Shown here: one piece after another, positions 8,673 through 19,400 of the stretch
Layout: each line of letters opens with the position of its first letter
Position numbering within the stretch: the stretch's first letter is position 1
From: an uncultured Lachnospiraceae bacterium
GTDB lineage: Bacteria; Bacillota; Clostridia; Lachnospirales; Lachnospiraceae
DNA length: 64,000 nucleotides
Assembly (NCBI GenBank): GCA_934385475.1
Contig: CAKRPS010000001.1
Span: forward strand, 57,196-121,195
Direction: 5' to 3'
The notes under the pieces: generated by a model
Told to the model about the DNA's origin: nothing
Databases searched by the model: none
What the model saw: the letters and a program-made list of their open reading frames with translations, nothing else
Translations under genes and position numbers: made by a program

Positions 8673-9308
8673 CTACCCCCTAATCTTCCTGCACAAAGAA
8701 ACTGCCTCTCTGGTAAGCTCTTCTATCTTCCCGAACTGGTCTTCATTAATTAATTTCTTGCTTACCATGAAACTGCCGCCGCACGCAATGACCTTGTTAC
8801 AGGACAGATAATCTGCCAGATTTTCCGTCGTAATACCGCCAGTCGGCATGAAACGCACGCTGCCATAAGGTGCAGACATAGCCTTTATCATAGCGATACC
8901 GCCAGCTGCTTCTGCCGGGAAGAACTTCACTACCTCAATACCTTCCTCCAATGCCATTTCCACCTCTGTCGGCGTACATACTCCGGGAATAACAGGGATT
9001 CCTTTTTCCTTGCAATGACGCACTACTTTCCTGTTAAAGCCGGGGCTGACAATAAACTCAGCGCCGGCATCCACTGCTTCATCCACCTGCTCAGGGCTCA
9101 GAACCGTTCCTGCCCCGACAAGCATATTTTCTTTTTTCTTCATTTCCCGGATGGCCTCTCTGGCTGCTGCTGTCCGGAATGTCACCTCAGCACACGGCAG
9201 TCCTCCCGCGCACAGCGCTTCTGCCAGAGGCAGCGCCTGCTTTGCATCTTCTATTACCACAACGGGAACAATCCCCATCTCTTCAATCTGCTTCATCATA
9301 TCCATCAT
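8673..9308 (-). CDS. eda: 2-keto-3-deoxy-6-phosphogluconate aldolase
   Basis: 211 residues, standard length. CAEVTFRT holds the catalytic Glu and VKFFPAEAAGG holds the Schiff-base Lys of class I KDPG/KHG aldolases; PTGGI is the phosphate-binding loop. It cleaves KDPG to pyruvate and glyceraldehyde-3-phosphate, the last step of the glucuronate route. Its ATG overlaps the kdgK stop by four bases (ATGA), so translation is probably coupled. AGGG lies seven bases before the start. Only three bases separate its last sense codon from the GH115 start region. Confidence 0.96.
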   Translation of the reverse strand: MMDMMKQIEEMGIVPVVVIEDAKQALPLAEALCAGGLPCAEVTFRTAAAREAIREMKKKENMLVGAGTVLSPEQVDEAVDAGAEFIVSPGFNRKVVRHCKEKGIPVIPGVCTPTEVEMALEEGIEVVKFFPAEAAGGIAMIKAMSAPYGSVRFMPTGGITTENLADYLSCNKVIACGGSFMVSKKLINEDQFGKIEELTREAVSLCRKIRG

Positions 9309-10330
9309 CGCTGCACCCTTCCCGAGCCGTCTCCACCGGCCAGCTTCTCTACTTCTTCTACGGTAACCATATTGTAATCCCCTTCGATCGTCTGCTTCAG
9401 ACAGCTTGCAGCTACCGCAAATTCAATGCTCCTTTGTAAATCATATCCCTGCAGACAGGCATAAATCAATCCTCCGCCAAAGGAATCGCCACCGCCTACC
9501 CGGTCTACAATGTGAATCGGATATTCCTTACTGAAAGCAAAATCCTGACCGTCATACAAAAGCCCTGCCCAGCCATTATCGCTGGCAGAGATCGAGGTTC
9601 TGAGAGTCATTGCCACCTTGGAAAAACCATATTCTGCAACTAATTTCTGTGCCACATTTCTGTAGCTTTCATAATCCAGCTTTCCGCCGGTAATATCTGT
9701 TTTATCCGCCTCAATCCCAAAAACATCCTTCGCATCTTCTTCATTGGAAATACAGACATCTACATACCTTACCAATTCCGTCATGGTTTTCCTTGCTTCT
9801 TCCCTTGTCCACAGTTTGGCACGGTAATTTAAGTCACAGCTGACGGTAATCCCCCGTTCTTTGGCTGCCTTACATGCCTCCAGGCAGATATCTGCCACAT
9901 TCTTTCCAAGTGCCGGAGTAATTCCGGTAAAGTGGAACCAGTCTGCCCCCGCAAAAATGCTGTCCCAGTCAAAATCACCAGACTGTGCCAATGCGATCGC
10001 GGAACCTGCACGGTCATAAATCACTTTGGAAGGACGCTGGCTGGCACCTTTCTCCAGAAAATAAATTCCAACCCGGTCTCCCCCTCTTGTAATAAGAGAA
10101 GTATCGACTCCGAACCGGCGCAGGGAATTAACCGCTGCCTGTCCGATTTCCTGCTTTGGAAGCTTCGTGACAAACGCTGCGTCTACTCCATAATTTGCAA
10201 GAGATACCGCAACATTCGCTTCTCCCCCTCCGAAAGTGGCAAGATAACTCTCCGTCTGTACAAACCTGTCATATCCGGGCGGTGCAAGACGAAGCATCAA
10301 TTCTCCAAAAGTAATGACTCTCTTTTTCAT
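9305..10330 (-). CDS. kdgK: 2-keto-3-deoxygluconate kinase (PfkB family)
   Basis: 341 residues. The start at 10330 has GGAG six bases upstream; the ATG four codons earlier overlaps that site. PfkB signatures are GGGEANVAVSLANYG near the N-terminus and GGGDSFGGGLIYACLQ near the C-terminus, with the catalytic Asp. It phosphorylates KDG to KDPG with ATP. It is the first gene of the kdgK-eda-GH115 transcript. The leader holds the palindrome ATGTAAGTGCTTACAT about 30 bp upstream, the likely LacI-type operator. Confidence 0.95.
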   Translation of the reverse strand: MKKRVITFGELMLRLAPPGYDRFVQTESYLATFGGGEANVAVSLANYGVDAAFVTKLPKQEIGQAAVNSLRRFGVDTSLITRGGDRVGIYFLEKGASQRPSKVIYDRAGSAIALAQSGDFDWDSIFAGADWFHFTGITPALGKNVADICLEACKAAKERGITVSCDLNYRAKLWTREEARKTMTELVRYVDVCISNEEDAKDVFGIEADKTDITGGKLDYESYRNVAQKLVAEYGFSKVAMTLRTSISASDNGWAGLLYDGQDFAFSKEYPIHIVDRVGGGDSFGGGLIYACLQGYDLQRSIEFAVAASCLKQTIEGDYNMVTVEEVEKLAGGDGSGRVQR

Positions 10331-10360
10331 ACTGATCTCCATTTCTATTTTCTTTCTAAA

Positions 10361-10376
10361 ATGTAAGTGCTTACAT
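10361..10376. promoter_or_regulatory. Operator 1 (LacI-type), kdgK side
   Basis: ATGTAAGTGCTTACAT is a perfect 7+2+7 palindrome directly upstream of kdgK. It matches operator 2 at 10461 at 13 of 16 positions. A TTGACA hexamer lies further upstream on the minus strand, although its -10 is weak. Confidence 0.7.
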
Positions 10377-10426
10377 TATTTTCTCATTATATATCCTTTT
10401 TGTCAATCCATTCTCTCTGTTTTTGC

Positions 10427-10455
10427 TTGCAATTATCACATTTTATCTGTATCAT
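10427..10455 (+). promoter_or_regulatory. Promoter of uxaC-lacI
   Basis: TTGCAA (10427-10432) and TATCAT (10450-10455) with 17 bp between. The predicted start falls in operator 2, which fits repression by steric block. Confidence 0.6.
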
Positions 10456-10460
10456 ATCAC

Positions 10461-10476
10461 ATGTAAGCAATTACAT
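10461..10476. promoter_or_regulatory. Operator 2 (LacI-type), uxaC side
   Basis: ATGTAAGCAATTACAT, a 6+4+6 palindrome, starts exactly 100 bp after operator 1 and just downstream of the uxaC -10. Both are inferred targets of the LacI-family protein encoded at 11947-12960. Confidence 0.7.
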
Positions 10477-10510
10477 TTCAAAAGTGAGAAATACAAATTG
10501 GAGGACAACC

Positions 10511-11911
10511 ATGACAACTTTTATGAATCAGGACTTTTTACTAAATACACCCACTGCCAGACACTTATATCACGACTTTGCCAGGCAGCTTCCGATCATC
10601 GACTATCATTGCCATATTCCGGCTGCTGAAATTGCGCAGGACATCCATTTTCAGAATATAACCAGCGTGTGGTTAAATGCAGATCATTACAAATGGCGTT
10701 TCATGCGTACCTGCGGTATCACCGAGGATTACATTAGCGGGAACCGCACCGATAAGGAGAAATTCTCAGCGTATGCAAAATGCATTGGTCTTGCTGTGGG
10801 AAATCCACTATTTTCCTGGAGTCATCTGGAATTGCAGCGATATTTTTCTTATGACGGCATCTTATGTGAAAAAACAGCCGAAACCGTCTGGGAACACTGC
10901 AACCGGATTCTTTCTTCTCCTTCCATGAGCGCCCGCTCCATTATGCTGGCATCCCATGTCCATACCATCTGTACCACAGATGACCCGGCGGACTCTCTGG
11001 AATATCATATACAGATCAAAGAGGACCCTTCCTTCTCCATTCAGGTACTTCCCTCTTTCCGTCCGGATCTATCGCTGGAGATTGGAAAACCCGACTACCT
11101 TTCTTATCTGCAAAAGCTATCCCGCCGCGCCCAGCTGGAAATCACCGACTTAGCCTCTTTGAAAGCCGCTTTACAGAAAAGGCTTGAAGCTTTTGTTTCC
11201 TGCGGCTGTCGTGTCACCGACCATGGACTGACCTACGTTCCCTATGCGCCCTGTACAGATGAGGAGGCTGCTGCCATCTTTCTGAAACGTTGTCACGGCG
11301 AATCCATTACCTTACAGGAAGAACGGAAGTTCAAAACCAATCTGCTCGCATACCTCGCCGGGCTTTACCACAAACATGACCTCGTAATGCAGTTGCATTT
11401 TGGCTGCAAAAGGGATAATAATACTCTTATGTATCAGGCAATTGGTCCCGACACCGGATACGACTGCATTGCATCCCAGATACCGTCAGATGAGCTTGCC
11501 GATTTTCTGGATCTGCTCGCTGCAGGTAATACCTTGCCGCGGACCATCCTGTACAGTCTGAATCCCAATGACAACCAGATGCTCGGCACCTTGATCGGAT
11601 GCTTCCAGGATGGGCAAACTGCCGGAAAAGTACAGCAGGGTGTTGCCTGGTGGTTCAACGACAATAAAACAGAGATTGAGAAACAACTAATCAGTTTTGC
11701 CAATCTTTCCAACTTATCCGGCTTTGTCGGCATGTTGACCGATTCCAGAAGTTTTCTTTCTTATACCAGACACGAATACTTCCGCCGGATCTTATGTAAT
11801 TTGTTGGGAAATCTGGTAGAAAACGGAGAATATCCCGCTGACGATGCCTTATTATCGGAAATCATCGGCAATATCTGTTACCGCAATGCGTTGCACTATT
11901 TCCGCCTGTAA
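10511..11911 (+). CDS. uxaC: Glucuronate isomerase
   Basis: 466 residues, close to the E. coli enzyme. The start at 10511 follows GGAGGACAACC; longer upstream frames run through the promoter and are wrong. PIIDYHCHIP (about residues 29-38) is the amidohydrolase-like metal motif of UxaC. LHFGCKRDNN and LTDSRSFLSYTRHEYFRRI are further family stretches. It converts D-glucuronate to D-fructuronate (and galacturonate to tagaturonate) in the cytoplasm. It is followed after 35 bp by the LacI regulator on the same transcript. Confidence 0.96.
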   Translation: MTTFMNQDFLLNTPTARHLYHDFARQLPIIDYHCHIPAAEIAQDIHFQNITSVWLNADHYKWRFMRTCGITEDYISGNRTDKEKFSAYAKCIGLAVGNPLFSWSHLELQRYFSYDGILCEKTAETVWEHCNRILSSPSMSARSIMLASHVHTICTTDDPADSLEYHIQIKEDPSFSIQVLPSFRPDLSLEIGKPDYLSYLQKLSRRAQLEITDLASLKAALQKRLEAFVSCGCRVTDHGLTYVPYAPCTDEEAAAIFLKRCHGESITLQEERKFKTNLLAYLAGLYHKHDLVMQLHFGCKRDNNTLMYQAIGPDTGYDCIASQIPSDELADFLDLLAAGNTLPRTILYSLNPNDNQMLGTLIGCFQDGQTAGKVQQGVAWWFNDNKTEIEKQLISFANLSNLSGFVGMLTDSRSFLSYTRHEYFRRILCNLLGNLVENGEYPADDALLSEIIGNICYRNALHYFRL

Positions 11912-11946
11912 TTGTTTCACAGACATCTCTTCCAAAGGAGCTGTAT

Positions 11947-12960
11947 ATGAACCTGACTATTTATGATATTTCCCAAAAAGCCGGTGTGTCTATTGCCACC
12001 GTTTCCCGCGTACTCAACGGCTCTGACAAAGTCAGCGAGAAAACCCGGCAAAAAGTGCTTTCCATCATGGACGAATACCATTACAAGCCCAATGCTTTCG
12101 CGAGAGGACTGGGTTTAAACAGTATGCAGACCATCGGCATTCTCTGTGCCGATTCTTCTGACATTTATCTTTCCAAGGCAGTTTATTATTTGGAATCCAA
12201 GCTGCAGGCCAATGGCTATCACTGTCTTCTTTGTTGTACCGGATACAGCAGGGAGGGCAGGCAGGCATCCATGCAGCTTCTTCTGAACCGTAAGGTGGAT
12301 GCTGTCCTCTTAGCCGGTTCCAGCTTTGTCTCCAACCAGGCAGAGGAAAATGCTTATCTCTTTGAAGCTGCTTCCCATATCCCGGTTATGATTCTGAACG
12401 CCGAATTACAGCATCCCGGCATTTACTGCACACTTTGTGATGATGCCCATTCCATCTACACCGCTGCAAAGACCATGCTCACTTCCGGCCGTGACCGGCT
12501 TTTATATCTCAACAACTCCCGGTCTTACAGTGCCCTCCGTAAACTGGACGGATGGGAGAAGGCCATGAAAGAGTCAGAGCATGCCTCGTCATCCGTTCTT
12601 TATTGTCCGGTGGCACACGACGATATGGAAGAAATGTGCGCTTTTCTGGAAAGCAACGCTTCTCTTCTGCTGTCTTATAACGGTATTATCTGTGCAGATG
12701 ACGCACTTGCTGTCGCAGTGATTAAGTTCGCACGCAAACACCGCTTAAATATCCCGGAGGATCTTGCTGTCATCGGCTATAACAATTCTCTGCTCGCAAC
12801 CTGCTGCGAGCCGGAACTGACCTCCGTAGACAATCATCTGGCACAGCTGTGCGACCAGCTTGTCCAAAATCTTTTTGCGGTCATGAACAAAGAAAACGTT
12901 CCACCTGTCAGCGTATATTACGGTGAACTGGTGAAACGCAATTCTTTTACTGATTTCTGA
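11947..12960 (+). CDS. LacI-family regulator of the uronate genes
   Basis: 337 residues. The N-terminal HTH LTIYDISQKAGVSIATVSRV with hinge helix ...PNAFARGL is typical of LacI/GalR proteins. The rest is a periplasmic-binding-protein-like effector domain. AAAGGAGCTGTAT precedes the ATG. Its place in the uxaC transcript, between two catabolic operons and near two matching palindromes, suggests local repression relieved by a uronate intermediate. The effector is not readable from sequence. The 3' end overlaps uxuB by 14 bp (convergent). Confidence 0.9.
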   Translation: MNLTIYDISQKAGVSIATVSRVLNGSDKVSEKTRQKVLSIMDEYHYKPNAFARGLGLNSMQTIGILCADSSDIYLSKAVYYLESKLQANGYHCLLCCTGYSREGRQASMQLLLNRKVDAVLLAGSSFVSNQAEENAYLFEAASHIPVMILNAELQHPGIYCTLCDDAHSIYTAAKTMLTSGRDRLLYLNNSRSYSALRKLDGWEKAMKESEHASSSVLYCPVAHDDMEEMCAFLESNASLLLSYNGIICADDALAVAVIKFARKHRLNIPEDLAVIGYNNSLLATCCEPELTSVDNHLAQLCDQLVQNLFAVMNKENVPPVSVYYGELVKRNSFTDF

Positions 12961-14569
12961 GACTGTTCAGCACTTTTCTGACACAGCCTTTTTCCTGGTT
13001 CATTTCATTAAAATATGCCGTGATCTTCTCAGCAAGTCCATATTCATACAAATCTACCCCAAAGATGTCCTCTCTTCCCAGAACCGGGCGCAGCTCTTCT
13101 GCCGCTGCCGCTTTTCCGGCTCCGGCATATCTTTTCATAAATTCCGTCAATTCATCAAGCAGAGGATCCGGGCTTAGTTCAAAGGCTTCCATATCATCAT
13201 TATATCCGGTCAGATAACGCAGATATCCGGCAAGCACTACCGGAATATAATGCAAGCCTTCTACTCTCTGTCTGCCATAAGCCTTCAACGTTTCCCCGAA
13301 ACGGATCGGCAGCTTCTGGGAAGTGTCCGTAGCAATCCTCTGCGGCGTATCAGGCATAAACGGATTGACCAGTCTTTTCTGCAACACTTCTCCGATAAAC
13401 TGTTCCGGATCGATAATCTGCGGATTTACTACTACCGGCATCCCTTCCTCATATCCCATCCTCGTGACAAACGCACGCAGATCCTCATCCTTCATCTCCT
13501 CCCAGATGGTATGATAGTCAAGCAGACAGCCAAATATCGCCAGTGCGGTGTGCAACGGATTCAGGCAGGTACATACTTTCATCTTCTCCACCCGGTCAAC
13601 CGTCTCTCTGTCCGTAAAATAAATACCGCCTTTCTCTAACGGAGGTCTTCCGTTCGGGAACAGATCTTCAATCACCAGATACTGGGTTGCCTCGGCATTT
13701 ACAAAGGCTGCGGTATATGTATTTTTGTCTGTTATGATCAGTTCCGTATCTTCAAATCCATCCTGTTCCAGCATGGCAACTACTTTCCTGTCCGGTCTGG
13801 GTGTTATTTTATCAATCATGCTGAGCGGGAAGGAAACTTTTGCAGGATTATTCACATAATCCAGAAAATCCTGTCCACACGCCCCTGCTTCCACCCATTT
13901 GCGCGCATAGGAAACCACCGCCTCTTTCAGTTTATCTCCATTGTGAGAGCAGTTATCCATGCTTACCATGGCAATCGGATAAGCCCCGGCCTGATAGCGC
14001 AGCCACAAAAGCCATGCGATCTTTCCCATCAGGTGCCTGGGAATTTTTATTTCTTTTCCGGAAAGGATCTGGTCAAAATCTGCTTTCACCGCACCGGAAA
14101 GAGATCCATCCGGTCCCATCAGGCTATACCCCTTCTCCGTGATCGTAAAGCTTACCATTTGCACGGAAGGTTTCCGGAACGCCTCTTTGAGATAAGAAAA
14201 ATCCTCATCCTTTTCATTCGCTGTCAGGCTTTTAACCACACTGCCGATCACTCTCTTGTCCAGACCGCCATCTGCATTCAGAACCACGAGCAGACTCAGA
14301 TTGTCAAATGGCTTATATGCCTTTTCAATAATTTCATAATCGAACCCTTCTACGGCGACAACCCCTTTGTCATAGAGCCCCTGCTCCAAAAGTAAGTCCA
14401 GCACCGCTGCCGGAAATGCCCTGAAAATATTTCCGGTTCCAAAATGAAGCCAGACAGGTTCCTCCACCGTAGTACGGACTATTTTTTCTCTGTCATACGT
14501 CGGAACCTGATAGCCTTTCTCTGTAAATTGTTGTTTCACATCCTTTTGAAATACGTTTTTTAATTTCAT
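12947..14569 (-). CDS. uxuB: Fructuronate reductase (D-mannonate oxidoreductase)
   Basis: 540 residues, in the polyol-specific long-chain dehydrogenase/mannitol dehydrogenase family. HFGTGNIFRAF near residues 42-52 is the NAD-binding region. VSMDNCSHNGDKL and the CLNPLHTALAIFGCLL segment near 340 (catalytic region with Asn/His) are diagnostic. It reduces D-fructuronate to D-mannonate using NADH. It is last in the uxuA operon, 39 bp after the acetylesterase. The length is slightly above E. coli UxuB (about 486). Confidence 0.93.
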   Translation of the reverse strand: MKLKNVFQKDVKQQFTEKGYQVPTYDREKIVRTTVEEPVWLHFGTGNIFRAFPAAVLDLLLEQGLYDKGVVAVEGFDYEIIEKAYKPFDNLSLLVVLNADGGLDKRVIGSVVKSLTANEKDEDFSYLKEAFRKPSVQMVSFTITEKGYSLMGPDGSLSGAVKADFDQILSGKEIKIPRHLMGKIAWLLWLRYQAGAYPIAMVSMDNCSHNGDKLKEAVVSYARKWVEAGACGQDFLDYVNNPAKVSFPLSMIDKITPRPDRKVVAMLEQDGFEDTELIITDKNTYTAAFVNAEATQYLVIEDLFPNGRPPLEKGGIYFTDRETVDRVEKMKVCTCLNPLHTALAIFGCLLDYHTIWEEMKDEDLRAFVTRMGYEEGMPVVVNPQIIDPEQFIGEVLQKRLVNPFMPDTPQRIATDTSQKLPIRFGETLKAYGRQRVEGLHYIPVVLAGYLRYLTGYNDDMEAFELSPDPLLDELTEFMKRYAGAGKAAAAEELRPVLGREDIFGVDLYEYGLAEKITAYFNEMNQEKGCVRKVLNSLRNQ

Positions 14570-14608
14570 ATCTGTCTTCTATCCTTTCACTCAGGAATTT
14601 TCTATCCG

Positions 14609-16465
14609 TTACTTTTTCTCACATTCTATCCGGAACGATCCGCTGATCACGTCATATTCATTTCGCAGGTCCGTATACTCCGGTGCATCGTACCAGTCAT
14701 AATACACGGTCACCGCATCCGTTCCCGTCTCCTTTGCCTTTTCCTTCAGGGTAATCTCCAGGGCATCCCCCTTGGCCCATGCCTGTAAGACAGCCAGCCT
14801 GCTCTCCCCGCTCTTTACTGTGATCCCACGCACCTTTTGCTCTTTCAGCAGGTTCATGTGTGACATCAGAATCCGAATCACATTTTCCCGGTACACTGCG
14901 CTGACAGGACAGGGCATCTCATAATGTGTTTCTTCTTTCAATATCTCTTTTGCATAAGCTGCAAACAGTCTCTGTCCAACCGCTTTCTTGTTCTGCGGAT
15001 GGAGATCACAGGACTGTCCCACATCCATGGAAGGGATCAGATAGACCTGTTCTGATTTCCGGCACAAAAGCTGCTGATATCTCATTTCTCCCCAGCCGGA
15101 ATCTTCTATCCGGGTAGCCGGATCCAGGAAATTGGCAAGCTGCACACAAAAGAATGGTATTTTCCGCTGAAACAGCTTCCTGTAATCCTCTACCAGAGCC
15201 TGAAAACGTTCTGCATAGTCATACGCATGATACACATTGGATTCTCCCTGATACCATAGAACACTGTTAAACTTTATTCGCCTCAGCGGCATGATTGAAG
15301 AATAGAACAGCCCCACAGCAAGTTCCGGCGGAAAAACAGATGCCGGTTTTGGTTCCTTGGCTTTGTTCTCTATCACATATTTCCACTCACCGCTTAAAGG
15401 AATCCTCTCCACTCCGGTATCCAGATAATACGGCATGCCTTCCACAAATCCGCCATTTCCGCCTTCGATCTCAATTCTTGCGGTGATAATATTTTTCCCT
15501 TTCTTTAATACCCCACGTGGGATCGGATACTTTCTCGGCGGATACCGATACATGGTTTCGCCCACAAATTTTCCATTGATATAAACTTCATCCATATCAA
15601 TCACGGCACCCAGATACAGCATTGCTTCTTCGGTAAATTCCTGGATTTCCACTTCTCTGTAAAAGACAAGCGAGCCACAAAAATTCTCAAGCCCCATATC
15701 GTTTGTCATAACCGGAAATTTAACATTTTCTGCCCGCTCCGGAATGGTATTGTCCGCAATACTTTCCTCTTTCCGGGCAATCCCCGCTCTCCATCTCGCG
15801 GCTTCCCCGTCCTGTTCTGCCAGGAATCTGGGGAAATCCATATGGTGAAACCGGGTCATATCATACTTATCTTCTCCAAATGTCTCAAACACCTCCGGCC
15901 GCATCCAGGCTTCTATCCTGCTTCCCCCAACCGCTGTCTGTATGAGTCCTACCGGAATTTTTCTGTGCATATAGAGTTCTTTTGCAAAGAAAAATCCCAC
16001 CGCGCTGAAATCCATAATCTCTTCCTGCGTTGCCAGACACCACTTTCCTTCCGGCAGCTCCTCCAGGGGTTCATCAAAACTGAACCGTCCGGGTATATGA
16101 AACTGGCGTATCAAGGGTAAGTCTGTATTTTTGATTTCTTCACCGGATACATCCAGCGTACGTGATACGGGTAATTCCATGTTAGACTGCCCGCTCAGCA
16201 AAAACACCTCTCCAAAATATACATCCCTGATCCGCAGTTCTTCCCTTCCCTTAAATACGATTTCATAGGGGCCACCGCACGGCATGGGTTCTATTTCTAC
16301 CGAAAGATTTCCTTCTTCATCCACCTCTGCCTTATAGGAATGTTCTCCTACAAAAACCTCTGCCTCTTTCCACTGTGTTTTTCCATACAGCACATTGGGA
16401 ACACCGTGCTGTAAGATCATTCCGTCGCTAAAGACAGGGGCCATTTCCAGTCCACATCTGCTCAT
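14609..16465 (-). CDS. SASA-type carbohydrate O-acetylesterase
   Basis: 618 residues from the ATG at 16465, which has GAGAGGG seven bases upstream; an ATG at 16483 overlaps the GH2 stop (TGATG) but lacks a ribosome site. GQSNMELP near residue 90 is the Ser nucleophile block of the sialate-O-acetylesterase/DUF303 (PF03629) family. LWYQGESN near 390 and the late DLHPQNK (Asp-x-x-His) complete the SGNH-like triad. A beta-sandwich insert (YLGAVIDMDEVYINGKFVG) resembles a GH2-type jelly roll. There is no signal peptide. In this locus it is inferred to remove acetyl groups from imported glucuronoxylan oligosaccharides rather than from sialic acid. Confidence 0.87.
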   Translation of the reverse strand: MSRCGLEMAPVFSDGMILQHGVPNVLYGKTQWKEAEVFVGEHSYKAEVDEEGNLSVEIEPMPCGGPYEIVFKGREELRIRDVYFGEVFLLSGQSNMELPVSRTLDVSGEEIKNTDLPLIRQFHIPGRFSFDEPLEELPEGKWCLATQEEIMDFSAVGFFFAKELYMHRKIPVGLIQTAVGGSRIEAWMRPEVFETFGEDKYDMTRFHHMDFPRFLAEQDGEAARWRAGIARKEESIADNTIPERAENVKFPVMTNDMGLENFCGSLVFYREVEIQEFTEEAMLYLGAVIDMDEVYINGKFVGETMYRYPPRKYPIPRGVLKKGKNIITARIEIEGGNGGFVEGMPYYLDTGVERIPLSGEWKYVIENKAKEPKPASVFPPELAVGLFYSSIMPLRRIKFNSVLWYQGESNVYHAYDYAERFQALVEDYRKLFQRKIPFFCVQLANFLDPATRIEDSGWGEMRYQQLLCRKSEQVYLIPSMDVGQSCDLHPQNKKAVGQRLFAAYAKEILKEETHYEMPCPVSAVYRENVIRILMSHMNLLKEQKVRGITVKSGESRLAVLQAWAKGDALEITLKEKAKETGTDAVTVYYDWYDAPEYTDLRNEYDVISGSFRIECEKK

Positions 16466-16482
16466 CCTTTTACCCTCTCCCA

Positions 16483-19400
16483 TCAACTAAATTCAAGACT
16501 TTCAAAATCAAATTCACTGCCCGGCAGAAATACAAAATTCACATCATACGCTCCCTGTACCGGTTCCATTTCAAAGGTTCTGGAAAGATATTCATCACTT
16601 TGCGGAAATTCCACGATCTGTTGTATTTCTTCTCCATCGTTTACAAATCGTACATGAATCGTATTATTTCTGTGACATCTTCCTGTTATGGTCAGTTGTC
16701 GTACTCCGTGTTCAAAATTCATACCTGTAAATTGAAGCGTTACGTTATTCCCAATATGCTCTACTCTTTTACCGGTCGTTTCGTAATGATCTCCATACAA
16801 AGCATTTGCTTCTACCGCCCACAATCTGGTATATGCTTTTTCCATCCGCGCAAAGGAAAACCCTTTGATATGTATCTTATGAAAGGTTTTGATCGTAAGC
16901 TTCGTGATTCCTTTCATCCGTCTCTTCAGCCGGAAGGTTTCTTCCTGATACACGTTCCAGATGGATTTCTTCTGGTAGATAAATTCTCCCAATAGTTCAA
17001 AGTTATTATCTGCCGGTGCTCCCTCGTATATCTCTATCCGGTAGGCATCATCACTTAGCGCAAAAATGGGAATGGTTATGGTATCCGATCCCGTTTCTCC
17101 AAAATCTATGTGTTCAAAGGTGACTAAGGTTTCCGCCTCGCGTGCTGTAGCTACTCCCTTTTCATTCCCATTGGCAGCTTCGCCGATCACGCTTACATAG
17201 CTGCTGCCGGATATAAAATCATAAGGGTTATCATAGCTAGTTCCTATTCCCTGTATCTGGAATTTCAGCTTCGACATCACCTGCGCATAGTCTTTTTCAT
17301 TCTTTGCCACAGCGCACAGATAAAATTCTCCATCCCCCATTGCGGTGATAACAGCCTCGTTGCCCTCGGTCTCCAAGGCCGCCAGGCTGCTTTTCACACC
17401 TTTCTCATTGACCACTTCAAATGTTATCTCAGGATAATCTGTATCCGCCGGATAAGTTCTCGCCGGTACCCGGACCGTTTTCTGCTTTTGATTTAGTATA
17501 AGACCCTGAGGCGATTCCAGCAGGATATTCCGGATCGGTTTTTTCCCCACCGGTTCTGCACTTACCTTCACCTCTGCCTCTGCATGCTTTTTGCGCACGA
17601 TCGCAAGCATTTTGCCGCTGAACAGGTGGCGCGTATCACTCTGAAAAGAATCGTAATCCGTACTGTCACCATTATCCAGTCCTATGAGCTCCCCATCTCC
17701 CTCTACGCACACACGCAGGAGATCTCTTGCATTTTCTACCGGATAGCCTGCTTCGTCTGTCGCACTGATTTCTACAAAAAGCAGTTCCTCCCCTTCCTCA
17801 CAATATTTTACCTTAATATTCTTTGTATCTCCAAAAGAATGTTTTCTTTCACACGCAAGAACTTCTCCTGCTTCATTGTAGGCAACTGCTTCTATTTCAC
17901 CCCATTCATACTTCACACTGTAATTGGCAATGATGTGATGTCCACTTCCGGGAGCATTGTTCAGTTCCTGTTTCCCGCAGGATTTCCCATTCACAAACAG
18001 TTCCACACAAGGTGCATTGGAACATATCCTTACATCAATTTCCTGACCGGGATTAAAATCCCAATACGGCCACATATGTATCATGGGATAATCCTCTACA
18101 CTCCGCCATGCTGCCTGCCACACATAATAGTAATCTTTTGGAAATCCCGCAGTATCTATGCTGCCGAAGTAAGAGTTTTTAGTCTGGTAGGGCGTTGGTT
18201 CCCCAATATAGTCATGACCGGACCAGATAAACTGTCCCAAAGAATAGGGGATATCCCGATCCACACAGACACAGGCTTCATAAGATGCTGCTCCCCAGCT
18301 CGTCTGGGAATTTCCCAAAGAAGAACACTGTAAATCTTCCTCACACAGCACACTTGCCCGAAGTGGGAAATGATAAATTCCTCTGGATTGTACAATGGAA
18401 GAGGTTTCAGAACCATAAAGAATCCAGTCCGGATGTTCTCTGTGAACCTCTTCGTACAATTTTTCTCCATAATTAAAACCGGCAAGCTTATATACCTGCG
18501 CGCATTTTCTTGCGCCATCCCAGGCCATATAGTTCGACCCGACCGTTACCGGGGCGTTTTTCAAAGCATCATGCAGATACACTTCCTCCATCAGTTCTCT
18601 TGTCAGCGTGACCGCGGATGCATCCACATGCGTATCATAAATCTCATTTCCGATACTCCACATAAATACACATACATGATTCCGGTCTCGCCGAATCCAT
18701 GATGCAATATCTCTCCCATGCCATTCTTCAAAAAACCTGGCATAATCAAAAGGATTCTTGGGGCGTTTCCACATATCAAAACCTTCCGAAATAAACAAAA
18801 AGCCCATTTCATCCATAGCGTCAAGATATTCCGGTGCCATCATATTATGGGAACCCCGAATAGCATTCGCTCCCATCTCCTTCAGACACCCCAGCCGCCT
18901 CCTGATGGCAGTTTCTGATACCGCGGCTCCCAACGCTCCCAGATCATGATGCTCGCAGACACCATAAATTTTGAAAGGACGGCCATTGAGAAAAGCCCCT
19001 TTATCCGATGTCAGAACGACGTCTTTAAAACCAATCCGGCACACCTGACGATCCTGTATTTTCCCATCCGCATAAAGAAGTGTTTCCAGTTCATACAAAA
19101 CCGGATGATCGAAATCCCATTCGATAACATCCCGAAGGATGTTCGTTTCTTTTTCTTTTATAGTATATGTCAGATCCGCATCCTCACCTCTGCACTTCAG
19201 GCAGTGCCGGATACGGATATTTCTTTCTTTCTCTTTATCAATACATTTCCCGTTACTGCCAACTTCCGTTGAAACGGTCAGCTCATAGCCTTGCTCTGTC
19301 TTCCCGGTATGCACATACACACCGTCTTTCACAAGATAATACTCTCCACATTCGTGCAGCCACACATTCCGGTAAATTCCGGCTCCCGAATACCATCTGC

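Noticed and set aside
10367..10510. Longer N-terminus for uxaC
   Set aside because: It would translate through the promoter and operator 2; ATG 10511 has GGAGGA and matches UxaC.
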